A stretch of 64,000 nucleotides of DNA from positions 7,047,001 to 7,111,000 of the forward strand of contig NZ_CP050063.1 of assembly GCF_011604685.1 (NCBI RefSeq), in the 5' to 3' direction. This stretch comes from Spirosoma aureum (lineage in GTDB: Bacteria > Bacteroidota > Bacteroidia > Cytophagales > Spirosomataceae). Below, piece after piece: positions 49,066 through 57,812 of the stretch; position 1 is the first letter of the stretch; the number at the start of each line of letters is the position of its first letter. The translations under genes and the position numbers were made by a program. The notes beneath the pieces were generated by a model. The model searched no databases. It had not been told where the DNA came from and worked only from the letters and a program-made list of their open reading frames with translations.

Positions 49066-49172
49066 CAAAGATACACGAGCAGGGAGCAAGGGGCAAGGAG
49101 CTGACTTTGTGCACAGGCATTGTACAATATACTCCAGACCCTTGCTCCCTGCTCGCAGCTCCTATATCTTTG
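49066..49172. promoter_or_regulatory. Mirrored divergent promoters of tgt and GT2
   Basis: Both directions carry a perfect TATCTTTG box (minus strand 49066-49073, plus strand 49165-49172), each with a TTG exactly 20 bases upstream (minus 49094-49096, plus 49142-49144). A 16-bp inverted repeat (GAGCAGGGAGCAAGGG at 49077-49092, complement 49139-49154) covers both spacers. Confidence 0.75.
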
Positions 49173-49223
49173 CGCTTCGATTCAGAAAACCATTCACTTA
49201 ACGAGTAAACCTCTCCTTTCTTT

Positions 49224-50399
49224 GTGATCACTGCGTTGCTGATACTCTGGCTAGTCATGGTCAGTATTCAGCTTATTTATATTCTCTTTGTCTTTTCCCG
49301 CACAGCACTCAGCAAAAGCAATGACCCTGATGAGTCGGCAAGCTTTTCAGAACTTCAGGGAGTCACAATTATCGTTTGTGCCCGAAACGAACTGGAAAAT
49401 CTAGTTGAACTATTACCCCTGTTAAACGACCAGAACTACCCGGCATTTGAAGTTCTGGTAATGGATGATCGCTCAACGGACGGCACTATCGAATTTCTGG
49501 AACAGGCGGCTATTGACCTGAGCCGAGTGCGGTCTATACGCATTGATAAGGAGTACGAACACGTAACGCCCAAAAAATATGCCCTCACCATTGCATTGAA
49601 AAAAGCCCTCTACTCTACTGTGCTTATAACCGATGCCGACTGCCGTCCTGTTTCAACAGACTGGCTGGCGGGTATGGTGGCTCCGCTGGCAGACGAAGCG
49701 AAAAAGATTGTCCTGGGCTTTTCACCTTACGATTATCAGCCAGGATTGTTAAATCTGCTCATTCGATTCGAAACCCTCTTTACCGCCGTACAATACTTCT
49801 CGTTAGCGCTGGCCGGCCGACCTTATATGGGAGTAGGTCGTAATCTGGCCTATCGCACACAACTGTTCTTTGCTAACCGGGGGTTCTACACGCACATGAA
49901 TGTGGTTGGTGGCGACGATGACCTCTTCATCAATGAAGTAGCAACTGGTCAAAACACCGCCGTTTGCCTGAACCCGGCCACGTTTATGTGGTCGAAGCCA
50001 AAAGAGACATGGGCTGAATGGCGGCTCCAAAAACGCAGGCATCTCAACGTAGGCAACTATTATAAACCGGGTAATAAACTTCGGCTTGGTTTACTGACAG
50101 GTTCGCATGTATTGGCCTGGATTATTGGCTTATTTATAGGCCTGATCGTTTTATGGTGTGTAAGCCGCTCTTCAACGTTTACAGCCAATGAATGGCTACT
50201 TTTGCTAGTCAGTACAGGCGCATTTGCGTTTCGGATATTGGCATTCTGGGGTATCGTCGGACGTATTAGTTACCGGCTGGCCCACACAGTGCATTGGGGT
50301 CTTGTGCCCTTGATGGACCTGGTATTGGCGATTTATTTTGCCATTGCGGGCGTAAAAACGCTAATTACACGGCGTAGAAAACGAATTTACTGGCGATAA
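49224..50399 (+). CDS. Membrane glycosyltransferase family 2
   Basis: 391 residues. One N-terminal helix (LLILWLVMVSIQLIYILF), then a GT2 catalytic domain with LEVLVMDDRSTDGTIEFL-like, TDADCRP, and a GGDDDLFINEV motif, then two or three C-terminal helices. It is a processive-type glycosyltransferase that could add a sugar to a lipid or surface polymer. It is divergent from tgt under a mirrored promoter. Alternative start Met12 (49257) is possible. Substrate unknown. Confidence 0.84.
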   Translation: MITALLILWLVMVSIQLIYILFVFSRTALSKSNDPDESASFSELQGVTIIVCARNELENLVELLPLLNDQNYPAFEVLVMDDRSTDGTIEFLEQAAIDLSRVRSIRIDKEYEHVTPKKYALTIALKKALYSTVLITDADCRPVSTDWLAGMVAPLADEAKKIVLGFSPYDYQPGLLNLLIRFETLFTAVQYFSLALAGRPYMGVGRNLAYRTQLFFANRGFYTHMNVVGGDDDLFINEVATGQNTAVCLNPATFMWSKPKETWAEWRLQKRRHLNVGNYYKPGNKLRLGLLTGSHVLAWIIGLFIGLIVLWCVSRSSTFTANEWLLLLVSTGAFAFRILAFWGIVGRISYRLAHTVHWGLVPLMDLVLAIYFAIAGVKTLITRRRKRIYWR

Positions 50400-50472
50400 G
50401 GCAGTCTGGTCAGGGCATAAGATTGTTTTATGTAGTGTAGTCCAGACAGTAACTGCTCAAAGTACAGACAGC

Positions 50473-51102
50473 ATGAATATAGACCTTTTATTGAAGTATT
50501 TTCCTGGTTTAACGGCCCAACAGAAAGAACGCTTTGAGGCTCTGGATGGCCTTTACCGTGACTGGAATGCCAAAATTAACGTAGTTTCCAGGCAAGACAT
50601 TGATGCGCTCTATGAAAAGCATATCCTGCACTCACTCGGAATTGCCAAAATCGTGCAATTCAAACCAGGAACCGAGATTTTAGATGTTGGAACCGGTGGT
50701 GGCTTTCCGGGAATACCGCTAGCCATTTTGTTCCCGCTCGTCGATTTCCATTTAGTAGATAGCATTGGCAAAAAAATAAAAGTGGTACAGGAGATATCGA
50801 CTGCCTTAGAGCTATCGAACGTCAAAGCCGAACAAACCCGCGTTGAACAATTAACCACAACGTACGACTTTGTGGTAAGCCGGGCCGTAACACGGCTAAA
50901 ACCATTTCTGGGTTGGGTGCGCTACAAAATTCATAAGTCGGGCAACAACGACCGCCCCAATGGTGTTTTGTACCTGAAAGGGGGTGATCTAGCAGAAGAG
51001 CTTGCGGAAGTACCTGATCGTTACCGGGTTTACGACCTCTCGGATTATTTTGATGAGCCGTTTTTTGAAACTAAAAAAGTAATATACATCCCTAAAAAAT
51101 AA
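50473..51102 (+). CDS. rsmG: 16S rRNA (guanine(527)-N7)-methyltransferase
   Basis: 209 residues, typical length. The AdoMet motif ILDVGTGGGFPGIPLAI is near residues 68-84 and FVVSRAVTRL near 135 completes the RsmG signature. It methylates G527 of 16S rRNA. The stop codon overlaps the left end of an imperfect inverted repeat. Probably co-transcribed with the upstream glycosyltransferase or under its own weak promoter. Confidence 0.95.
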   Translation: MNIDLLLKYFPGLTAQQKERFEALDGLYRDWNAKINVVSRQDIDALYEKHILHSLGIAKIVQFKPGTEILDVGTGGGFPGIPLAILFPLVDFHLVDSIGKKIKVVQEISTALELSNVKAEQTRVEQLTTTYDFVVSRAVTRLKPFLGWVRYKIHKSGNNDRPNGVLYLKGGDLAEELAEVPDRYRVYDLSDYFDEPFFETKKVIYIPKK

Positions 51103-51198
51103 CCGGGATTTAACTGATTCAGGGATTAATCAGATTTTGCTTTCATGGGAAGCTTGTTACAAAATCCAGTTAATCCTCTAATCAGCTAAATACCGGTT
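51101..51198. repeat. 98-bp imperfect inverted repeat element
   Basis: The left end (AACCGGGATTTAACTGATT, continuing to about 51134) and right end (ending CTAAATACCGGTT at 51198) are complementary over about 33 positions with a few mismatches. It starts at the rsmG stop and sits before the next gene. Shape and composition resemble a small dispersed palindromic element or long terminator, not a coding sequence. Confidence 0.5.
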
Positions 51199-51206
51199 CA
51201 CACACT

Positions 51207-51539
51207 ATGGCAGAAAAATTTCACAGCAGCAGTTTTAAAGATCCCATCAACCGCGACGAGGTTGAATTTAGCGATAAAGGGGTAACATTTCGTGTGCGTA
51301 AATTGATAGGCGGCACTGACAATTTTGTCTTCTATTCTGATATCTCAGGGGTAGAGATTGATAATGGCTTGTTCTTCGCGACAGTTCGGGTTATTCCCCG
51401 TGCCCGTCCCGAGATTGTCATTAAGAATTTCACAAAGGGAGACGCCCGGCGAATCAAGGATCTGATCTTGCAGAATGTTCCCAGTAATCGTCCTGACACA
51501 TTCGGTGGCCCGGCACAGGGAGGTTATCCAACGCGCTAA
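51207..51539 (+). CDS. Small protein of unknown function
   Basis: 110 residues, no leader. Two regions stand out: a beta-rich N-terminal half (KGVTFRVRKLIGGTDNFVFY) and DISGVEIDNGLFFATVRVIPRARPEI, which look like a small PH-like or ribosome-binding beta barrel, then a KDLILQNVPSNRP tail and a Gly/Pro-rich end. Family not recognised. Located just downstream of rsmG; a distinct promoter box was not found. Confidence 0.55.
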   Translation: MAEKFHSSSFKDPINRDEVEFSDKGVTFRVRKLIGGTDNFVFYSDISGVEIDNGLFFATVRVIPRARPEIVIKNFTKGDARRIKDLILQNVPSNRPDTFGGPAQGGYPTR

Positions 51540-51639
51540 CGACTATTTTTTTACGTAATGTTTTACTCTGACTGTCATTAAGTTGCGCCATAGGCGTCTA
51601 TTTTCCTGGCGTCAAATCGCATTTTTTTACAAAAATCTC

Positions 51640-51670
51640 TTGCGTGGTGTCGTTCTCTACACTACTTTTG
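51640..51670 (+). promoter_or_regulatory. Promoter of tRNA-Asn
   Basis: TTG at 51640-51642, 20 bases, then TACTTTTG at 51663-51670, a full match to the Bacteroidota promoter. The tRNA begins about 10 bases further. Confidence 0.8.
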
Positions 51671-51679
51671 CACCACGAT

Positions 51680-51753
51680 TCCCGAATAGCTCAGTCGGTT
51701 AGAGCATCTGACTGTTAATCAGAGGGTCGCTGGTTCGAGCCCAGCTTCGGGAG
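51680..51753 (+). tRNA. tRNA-Asn(GTT)
   Basis: A 74-base cloverleaf: acceptor stem TCCCGAA/TTCGGGA, D-arm with the conserved AGCTCAGTCGGTTAGAGC, anticodon stem TCTGA/TCAGA holding loop CTGTTAA (anticodon GTT, Asn), and T-arm GGTTCGAGCC. The 3' CCA is not fully encoded (G-C-A follows). Confidence 0.95.
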
Positions 51754-51790
51754 CAAAAAGCCTCAAATCTTACGATTTGGGGCTTTTTTG
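51754..51790 (+). terminator. Terminator of tRNA-Asn
   Basis: Hairpin AAAAAGCCTCAAATC/GATTTGGGGCTTTTTT with a T-run, immediately after the tRNA. Confidence 0.8.
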
Positions 51791-52071
51791 TGTTTTACTG
51801 TATCACTTTTTGTAACATAAAATTAGAGTAGCTATTAATCGATGAAACGTGGTCGAAAGGAAAGAGAAAATCTTTTTAAGAAAGACTAATATTTGGGGTA
51901 ATATTTGCTTAAAGGTAGCTTTACAACCCTATATATGGCCCACAACTCGAGATTATCAATCTTTATCACCATGCCTAAAGCCCATTTCCAATCCGGATGA
52001 TGGGCTTTTTTGCGTCTTAAATCACCGGTTTGCCCGGTATTGATCCGCAATATACTCCTGCAACAAATCAG
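51791..52071. other. Intergenic region with an orphan plus-strand terminator
   Basis: No credible ORF. A tandem pair of TAATATTTG strings (about 51887 and 51899) precedes a hairpin AAAGCCCAT/ATGGGCTTT with T-run at 51977-52010. No gene ends just before this terminator, so a short RNA is possible. Confidence 0.4.
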
Positions 52072-52299
52072 CTATGGTTGTTCCTGATCGATTTCCGGGA
52101 GCAGATTCGGGTCGACACCCGTCTCTTCCTTAATTGCCTCCAGGCTCTCTTTCAACTCTTCGATATGCATGGGAATACCATCACTAGGATCAGGATAATG
52201 TACTTGATCAGATTCTGGTGTGCCCGAATTATCCGATCCAATCGGCTTAGCTAACTGATCTTTCTCAATGTCTGCTTGCTTTTTCATAAGGATGATCAC
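52072..52299 (-). CDS. Small acidic protein of unknown function
   Basis: 75 residues, rich in Asp, Glu and Pro, with a helical middle (HIEELKESLEAIKEETGVDP) and no leader. Not recognised. It lies downstream of the XRE regulator gene in the same direction, 97 bases away; whether it is real rests mainly on its charged, non-random composition. Confidence 0.4.
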   Translation of the reverse strand: MIILMKKQADIEKDQLAKPIGSDNSGTPESDQVHYPDPSDGIPMHIEELKESLEAIKEETGVDPNLLPEIDQEQP

Positions 52300-52396
52300 A
52301 GCGATTTAACTAATAAAGCAGAAAATTAAGTAGAAAGTTATGATTGTGCAGCAAGTCAGTCAGCATCTTAGCGTAATCCATGCTGATTACCACATG

Positions 52397-52687
52397 TTAA
52401 TGCTCACCCCGAATTTCGACATTGACAACCCCCGATTTATAAATGTAGACCGAAGGCGCCAGTTGTTCTTCCAGTCTACCCGTCAGGATATACTGAACCC
52501 GCAACATAGGATAAGCCTGCCATAGCGCCTTCAGGTGAACATCTTTCATCGATTCCACCCGGCCAATCATAATGTTATCGAGCGTGCCTTTGGCAATACC
52601 CGATGCCACGGCGACATCCTCGATGGAAACGCCGATGCGTTTAAATTCTTTCCTCAGTCTGCTCCGAATTTCAGGATCACTTTTCAT
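52397..52687 (-). CDS. Small XRE-like helix-turn-helix protein
   Basis: 96 residues. Residues 8-55 look like a lambda-repressor-like HTH: RSRLRKEFKRIGVSIEDVA, then ASGIAKGTLDNIMIGRVES. The C-terminus is beta-rich. Its start is 47 bases from a minus-strand promoter box located inside a large palindrome that also carries an opposed box, so it probably represses its own transcription and that of the ORF across the palindrome. Confidence 0.72.
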   Translation of the reverse strand: MKSDPEIRSRLRKEFKRIGVSIEDVAVASGIAKGTLDNIMIGRVESMKDVHLKALWQAYPMLRVQYILTGRLEEQLAPSVYIYKSGVVNVEIRGEH

Positions 52688-52733
52688 GCTCGCAACCGGT
52701 TGAGTCGGACTAACGGTGTAGTCGTTGCCTAAG

Positions 52734-52787
52734 AATTACGCAAATCTAACAAAAAGAATTTGGTTTATTTGTTATATTTGCGTAATT
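52734..52787. promoter_or_regulatory. Operator-like palindrome with two opposed promoter boxes
   Basis: Arms of 20 bases (AATTACGCAAATCTAACAAA at 52734-52753; complement at 52768-52787) with one mismatch and a 14-base centre. TAGATTTG on the minus strand (52741-52748) and TATATTTG on the plus strand (52773-52780) both fit the -7 consensus, one in each arm. Confidence 0.7.
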
Positions 52788-52882
52788 TTCGTCTATAATA
52801 ATTGTTAGTTGTAACAATTATTTAATCTTTTATTCTAACTGGAGTCGGTTGATCGTATTAGTATCCTCAAAACAATAGCCGT

Positions 52883-53134
52883 ATGCATCACTACGTGGAG
52901 CAATTTCATGCGATTAATGGACTGGTATCGGGCCGGATTGATGTTACCGAGTGCAGAGCCCCTATGCGGAAATCCATTACAAATCGGATTAAGACCGAAA
53001 GTTTGCCGGACTACAAGATCAGATTAGTCAAAGGAGTAGAAGCCAAGCGCTGCTTTCCACCTGTCCTTAAACAGAGTTCCGGGATAACAAACCATCGGAT
53101 TCCCTCCGTACGTCCTTCAACGAACCCTGGCTAG
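52883..53134 (+). CDS. Short unknown ORF facing the XRE gene
   Basis: 83 residues with no recognised family, basic and Pro/Ser-rich at the end. Support comes from context: it begins about 95 bases after the plus-strand box of the palindrome and ends just before a hairpin with following Ts at 53151-53182. Composition alone would not make it convincing. Confidence 0.35.
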   Translation: MHHYVEQFHAINGLVSGRIDVTECRAPMRKSITNRIKTESLPDYKIRLVKGVEAKRCFPPVLKQSSGITNHRIPSVRPSTNPG

Positions 53135-53150
53135 TTTACAACTGATCTCT

Positions 53151-53182
53151 GAAGGCTTATTCATCGATATGGATAAGCCTTC
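53151..53182 (+). terminator. Terminator after the short ORF
   Basis: Ten-bp perfect stem GAAGGCTTAT/ATAAGCCTTC, 12-base loop, followed by ATTTTGG. Confidence 0.6.
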
Positions 53183-53521
53183 ATTTTGGCCTATCTACAT
53201 TATTTTCCTCAACAGTCTGCCGATCACGACAGTCGGAGGTATACGCTGGTGTCTGTATAAGAATGTGAGGTACAGAAGTGCGTACCACGAAGCCATGTGG
53301 CGCGGCAGTATCCTGATGCTATTAATAACTGCCCAATTCAATCCGCAGTAGCATCCGGATGATAATTCTCTTTTACGTTATTGTATTCCTAGTCAGTTAC
53401 TATTTGCAATCATACTCCCACCTATTCATCCTTGGTGATAATTGCTATATATGTAAGGCTGCTTGTGGGTGTGGTATCGTGCAATGAGTAGGGGGAACTG
53501 TATTAAACCTATCAGTCGAGA
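53183..53521. other. Intergenic region, nothing recognised
   Basis: A 60-codon plus frame at 53169-53351 with one hydrophobic segment starts inside the hairpin above and is doubtful. No other features are seen before the SDR gene. Confidence 0.35.
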
Positions 53522-54100
53522 TTACGAATTGGGTTTGTTTACTCCCAGGTTTTCACGAACATACCTTTCAGGATGATCAATAATATCGACGATCAGTGTT
53601 GCGAGGCTTTTTTGGGAAATGACCGAACCTTTCTCAGGTTCGCCTTTACGGGTGGTTTCGTAATCTACTTCATTCGCACTGATAAACCAGGTTGGGCGTA
53701 AAATCGTATAGTCAAGGTCTGAGGCTTCAAACACATCGGCTCCTTTGCGGTAAGGTTCCAAAACGGGTCTTAAGGGCATATCATAAATACCAATCGAGCT
53801 GATGAAGATGGCTTTTTTGACCCCTTCTTCCTTCATGGCCTTTACGATGTTTTTAGCCATTGCTTCCAGATCGCCGGCCAGATTCACATACACGACATCC
53901 TGACCGGAAATGGCCTTTTTTAGCTGATCATATTCCAGAACATTGCCTTCAATGACGCGGTAGCGGGAAATATCCCTGCTCCCTAAACGGCGGGCATTCC
54001 GTAGAAACAATGTGAGGTTGATATCCTCCTTTTTTGCTAACAGATCAATTACCTGTTTCGCGATCGTACCATTAGCACCCAGAATAATTACGTTTTTCAT
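53522..54100 (-). CDS. NAD(P)-binding atypical SDR protein
   Basis: 192 residues from MKNVIILGANGTIAKQVID; the frame runs 14 codons further up into the palindrome and is not used. NAD(P)-binding motif GANGTIAK at residues 8-15 (Rossmann fold), then a YVNLAGDLEAMAKNIVK region and KKAIFISSIGIYDMP, typical of NmrA/atypical SDR proteins with weak active sites. Likely a redox sensor or reductase. Next to a zinc alcohol dehydrogenase gene. Confidence 0.8.
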   Translation of the reverse strand: MKNVIILGANGTIAKQVIDLLAKKEDINLTLFLRNARRLGSRDISRYRVIEGNVLEYDQLKKAISGQDVVYVNLAGDLEAMAKNIVKAMKEEGVKKAIFISSIGIYDMPLRPVLEPYRKGADVFEASDLDYTILRPTWFISANEVDYETTRKGEPEKGSVISQKSLATLIVDIIDHPERYVRENLGVNKPNS

Positions 54101-54116
54101 TGTCAACTTGTTAATC

Positions 54117-54171
54117 TGTAAAATCAATAAAAGCTGCCTCACCGGGTGAAGCAGCTTTTATTGATTTTACA
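54117..54171. terminator. 55-base palindrome between SDR and alcohol dehydrogenase genes
   Basis: A perfect 21-bp inverted repeat (arms 54117-54137 and 54151-54171) continues inward with one mismatch around a CTCACCGGGTGAA centre. The stop codon of the dehydrogenase lies inside it. It probably terminates that gene. Confidence 0.7.
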
Positions 54172-55210
54172 GCGATGCCATGTCGATCACAAACCGGTAT
54201 CGGACATCTCCTTTCAGCATACGGTCGTAAGCCGGGTGTATGTCTTTTATGTTAATCAGTTCAATGTCGGATACGATATTGTTTTGAGCGCAGAAATCCA
54301 GCATTTCCTGTGTTTCTGCAATACCACCAATACTCGATCCTGCGATGCTTTTTCGGCCAGGGATCAGGCTGAATGCCAACAGGGCAAACGGAGTTGGAGG
54401 AGCGCCGACACAAATGTGTACACCGTCGGTTTTCAGAAGGGCGAGATACTGATTATAATCGTGCTCAGCTGAAACAGTATCCAGAATAAAATCGAAATAA
54501 CCCGTTACAGATTCCAGTTGGGCTGGGTCGCTGGTGACGATAAAATTGTGAGCACCCAGCTTTCGGGCATCCGCTTCTTTTTTGGGTGAGGTACTCAGAA
54601 CGGTCACCTCCGCACCGAATGCCACGCCGAATTTTATACCCATGTGCCCAAGGCCACCCAAGCCCAGAACGGCCAGTTTATGCCCTTTGCCTACCTTCCA
54701 GTGTCGAAGGGGAGAGTAAGTCGTGATACCCGCACAAAGCAGTGGAGCCGTAGCCGCCAGATCCAGGGTTTCAGCAATGTGGAGAACGAAATCTTCATGT
54801 ACCACAATGGTATTCGAGTAGCCTCCATAGGTAGGCGTTTTCTTATCCTGCTCCAGGCTGTTATACGTGAGCGTATTACCGTTGGTGCAATATTGCTCCA
54901 ATCCGTGTTGGCAATTAGCGCAGACGCGGCATGAATCGACCATGCAGCCAGTACCAGCCAAATCACCAATTTTAAATTTAGTCACCTGGCTACCGACTGC
55001 AACTACCCTGCCTACAATCTCATGTCCGGGAACCATCGGAAAAATACCTCCGCCCCACTCATCCCGTATCTGGTGAAGATCAGAATGACAAACGCCACAA
55101 TGCGTAATATCGAATTGAACATCCTGTGGACCAACGTCGCGTCGGTCCAAATTCCAGGGGGCCAATGGGGTATCTTTAGTTTGAGCGGCATAGCTTTTTG
55201 CAGCTATCAT
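54167..55210 (-). CDS. Zinc-dependent alcohol dehydrogenase
   Basis: 347 residues of the cinnamyl/YahK-like MDR group. Catalytic zinc site CGVCHSDLHQIRDEWGG near residues 35-52, a structural zinc loop with four Cys in GCMVDSCRVCANCQ and LEQYCTNG, and NADP motif VLGLGGLGHMGIKFG near 180. It reduces aldehydes with NADPH or the reverse. A minus-strand box TAGTTTTG at 55302-55309 could be its promoter (long leader). Confidence 0.92.
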   Translation of the reverse strand: MIAAKSYAAQTKDTPLAPWNLDRRDVGPQDVQFDITHCGVCHSDLHQIRDEWGGGIFPMVPGHEIVGRVVAVGSQVTKFKIGDLAGTGCMVDSCRVCANCQHGLEQYCTNGNTLTYNSLEQDKKTPTYGGYSNTIVVHEDFVLHIAETLDLAATAPLLCAGITTYSPLRHWKVGKGHKLAVLGLGGLGHMGIKFGVAFGAEVTVLSTSPKKEADARKLGAHNFIVTSDPAQLESVTGYFDFILDTVSAEHDYNQYLALLKTDGVHICVGAPPTPFALLAFSLIPGRKSIAGSSIGGIAETQEMLDFCAQNNIVSDIELINIKDIHPAYDRMLKGDVRYRFVIDMASL

Positions 55211-55459
55211 ACTTATTAGTTAGTTAATAAAGAACTTATGGTTTGGCTACGTTTACCGTAACAGCTTTAACGTTTAGTTGAGTACTTGGTTAAAACCAGG
55301 ACAAAACTAGCATAGCCCATTCATGTGCAGGTAAAGATTATCAAACCAAAACTTAAGAATTTCAAACAACTTGCACATGCAATGCTCCGGAAGTTGTTCC
55401 GGTTATTTTTTTGAAGAAATCATTAAAATAAGATTGAGAAACGATCGAATCAGATTGTT
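55211..55459. promoter_or_regulatory. Control region of the alcohol dehydrogenase
   Basis: Contains TAGTTTTG on the minus strand (55302-55309, no partner TTG at proper spacing) and an 8-bp inverted repeat CATGTGCA/TGCACATG near 55322-55379. Confidence 0.4.
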
Positions 55460-55620
55460 CTAAACAGCATCAAACGCAAAGTGCATCTTACGGTAACGCT
55501 TAGCCGTAGCAGCAAAAATGTCGTTGGCCCGTGCAGGAGCCAAAGCAGGCAATCCCGGTTCACCCACCCCTTCTACTTTACCACCCTCTGCACTTCGATT
55601 TCAGGAACTTCGTTGATGCT
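55460..55620 (-). pseudogene. Remnant of a molybdopterin-binding aldehyde/isoquinoline oxidoreductase subunit
   Basis: Read on the minus strand, one frame gives SINEVPEIEVQ and then, after a shift, GGKVEGVGEPGLPALAPA followed by RANDIFAATAKRYRKMHF and a stop. This is the C-terminus of large molybdopterin subunits (IorB-like), whose usual text is INEVP...VGEPG...ANAIFAATGKR. The break between the two parts and absence of the rest show a decayed piece. No start or domain remains. Confidence 0.65.
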
Positions 55621-55645
55621 TACGTGACTACTTTCACTCTATACC

Positions 55646-56659
<1,014 letters not shown>

Positions 56660-56667
56660 TTACACTA

Positions 56668-56699
56668 CAAAACTACTGTGGCGGCAAATCGTTTAACAA
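56668..56699 (-). promoter_or_regulatory. Promoter of the aldo/keto reductase gene
   Basis: Minus-strand TAGTTTTG (56668-56675) with TTG (56697-56699) 21 bases upstream. The alcohol dehydrogenase leader carries the same box. Confidence 0.65.
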
Positions 56700-56854
56700 T
56701 GAAAGTCAACCAGTTTGTCGAATGCTGTGCGGAAGGATAAGTCCTTACAAACGGACTATTTAAATACCCAGGATTGTATTTTATCACTTAATCTACTGTG
56801 TAAGTGCATTAGTTTGTTTTAATTTAGTCAATTGTACACGAAAATTGTATAGCT

Positions 56855-57031
56855 ATGTCTGACAACGAGGGGAAAGAAGAAACAAGGCCAGAGGAGCAGC
56901 AAGACCTTGAACACCAGCAGAAAGAGCTTTTCCAGGAACTCTCACGGGAGCAAACAGAAGCTGAGAACGCTTTAGAAGCAGATCAGGAACGATCAGCAAA
57001 TGCAAAGTCGCATGATGAGAGCGATGAATAG
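56855..57031 (+). CDS. Small acidic protein of unknown function
   Basis: 58 residues, mostly Glu, Gln, Asp and Ala, predicted to be one long helix (EEQQDLEHQQKELFQELSRE). No leader. It is short, but the frame is clean and a strong terminator follows 10 bases after its stop, so it is probably real. Function unknown; such proteins are sometimes stress-induced helical proteins. Confidence 0.55.
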   Translation: MSDNEGKEETRPEEQQDLEHQQKELFQELSREQTEAENALEADQERSANAKSHDESDE

Positions 57032-57040
57032 CAACGTATA

Positions 57041-57085
57041 AAAAAGCCAGTAGTGATAAACTAGTTCACTACTGGCTTTTTCCCA
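57041..57085 (+). terminator. Terminator of the small acidic gene
   Basis: Stem AAAAAGCCAGTAGTGA with its complement TCACTACTGGCTTTTT, 9-base loop. Confidence 0.75.
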
Positions 57086-57330
57086 ACACGGTTCTATAAC
57101 TTCTGTGGCTACGGTCCACTGTCACACAATACAAATCATGAAAGCTGCTTTTGAAGGGCTAACGCTTGTGCCCATTCCAGGGGTTTTATCAGCTTCCAGT
57201 GAAGTAGGATTGTGAAAACCGGGAAACGTTACTTCTTGTAATGTGCATCACCGGGGGCATCAGCCAGTTAGACAATATCGTTTTACTTGTTTGTGGCAAC
57301 CCGTTTCAAGTTAGCTATTTATGAACTGAA

Positions 57331-57603
57331 TTATTCTGCCGTTGTCGGATCGATAATCGCTGAGACCTTACTAACGACATTGGCCGGAAACCCGCCTTGT
57401 TTTGCATGTTCCCGAATGAGAGCTTCGTCAGGGGCATTATAAACACAATAGATTTTGTCCGTCGTGACGTAGCTTTCTACCCACTGAATTTCTGGGCCCA
57501 TCGCTCTTAGAACATCACAAGAGGTTTGTGAAATCCCTTTCAATTCGTCGGGGGTTAAGTTTCCTGCTCCTGGGATTTCTCGTTCAATGACATACTTAGG
57601 CAT
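57331..57603 (-). CDS. DUF4242 (nickel-binding-like) protein
   Basis: 90 residues: YVIEREIPGAGNLTPDELK start and a VYNAPDEALIREHAKQGGFP segment, matching the DUF4242 family, of which SCO4226 is a nickel-binding example. It is a small ferredoxin-like alpha/beta fold. The same domain occurs in the nearby three-domain regulator, so the protein may bind the same metal or small molecule. Downstream of the haemoglobin gene. Confidence 0.8.
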   Translation of the reverse strand: MPKYVIEREIPGAGNLTPDELKGISQTSCDVLRAMGPEIQWVESYVTTDKIYCVYNAPDEALIREHAKQGGFPANVVSKVSAIIDPTTAE

Positions 57604-57688
57604 AGTCGTTCGGGTTTAAAGTTGTAAGAAGTAAAAGAAGCTAGCCAACTAGTAAGCTGACTACGAAAGGCAACCGTATATTTTTAAA

Positions 57689-57714
57689 CAAATGGTCTGA
57701 ATTCTGCCCATTTG
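57689..57714. promoter_or_regulatory. Short palindrome before the DUF4242 gene
   Basis: CAAATGG and CCATTTG separated by 12 bases, about 90 bases upstream of the DUF4242 start and past the end of the haemoglobin gene. A possible regulator site; weak. Confidence 0.35.
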
Positions 57715-57812
57715 AAAATCAAGGCAGATGCATTATCAGGGTGACAGTCAACTCTGGCTGAGTAACGCCGATAATCCCGCCCTTTATGCGAAGCGGGTGA
57801 TTGGGTAACTAG

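Noticed and set aside
51849..52043. Plus-strand 64-codon frame after tRNA-Asn
   Set aside because: It reads through a rho-independent terminator and has no coding signs.
53169..53351. Plus-strand 60-codon frame with a hydrophobic segment
   Set aside because: Its start codon is inside a terminator hairpin; no family recognised.
54146..54472. Plus-strand frame within the alcohol dehydrogenase region
   Set aside because: Its first residues simply mirror the palindrome, and it overlaps a clear gene on the other strand.
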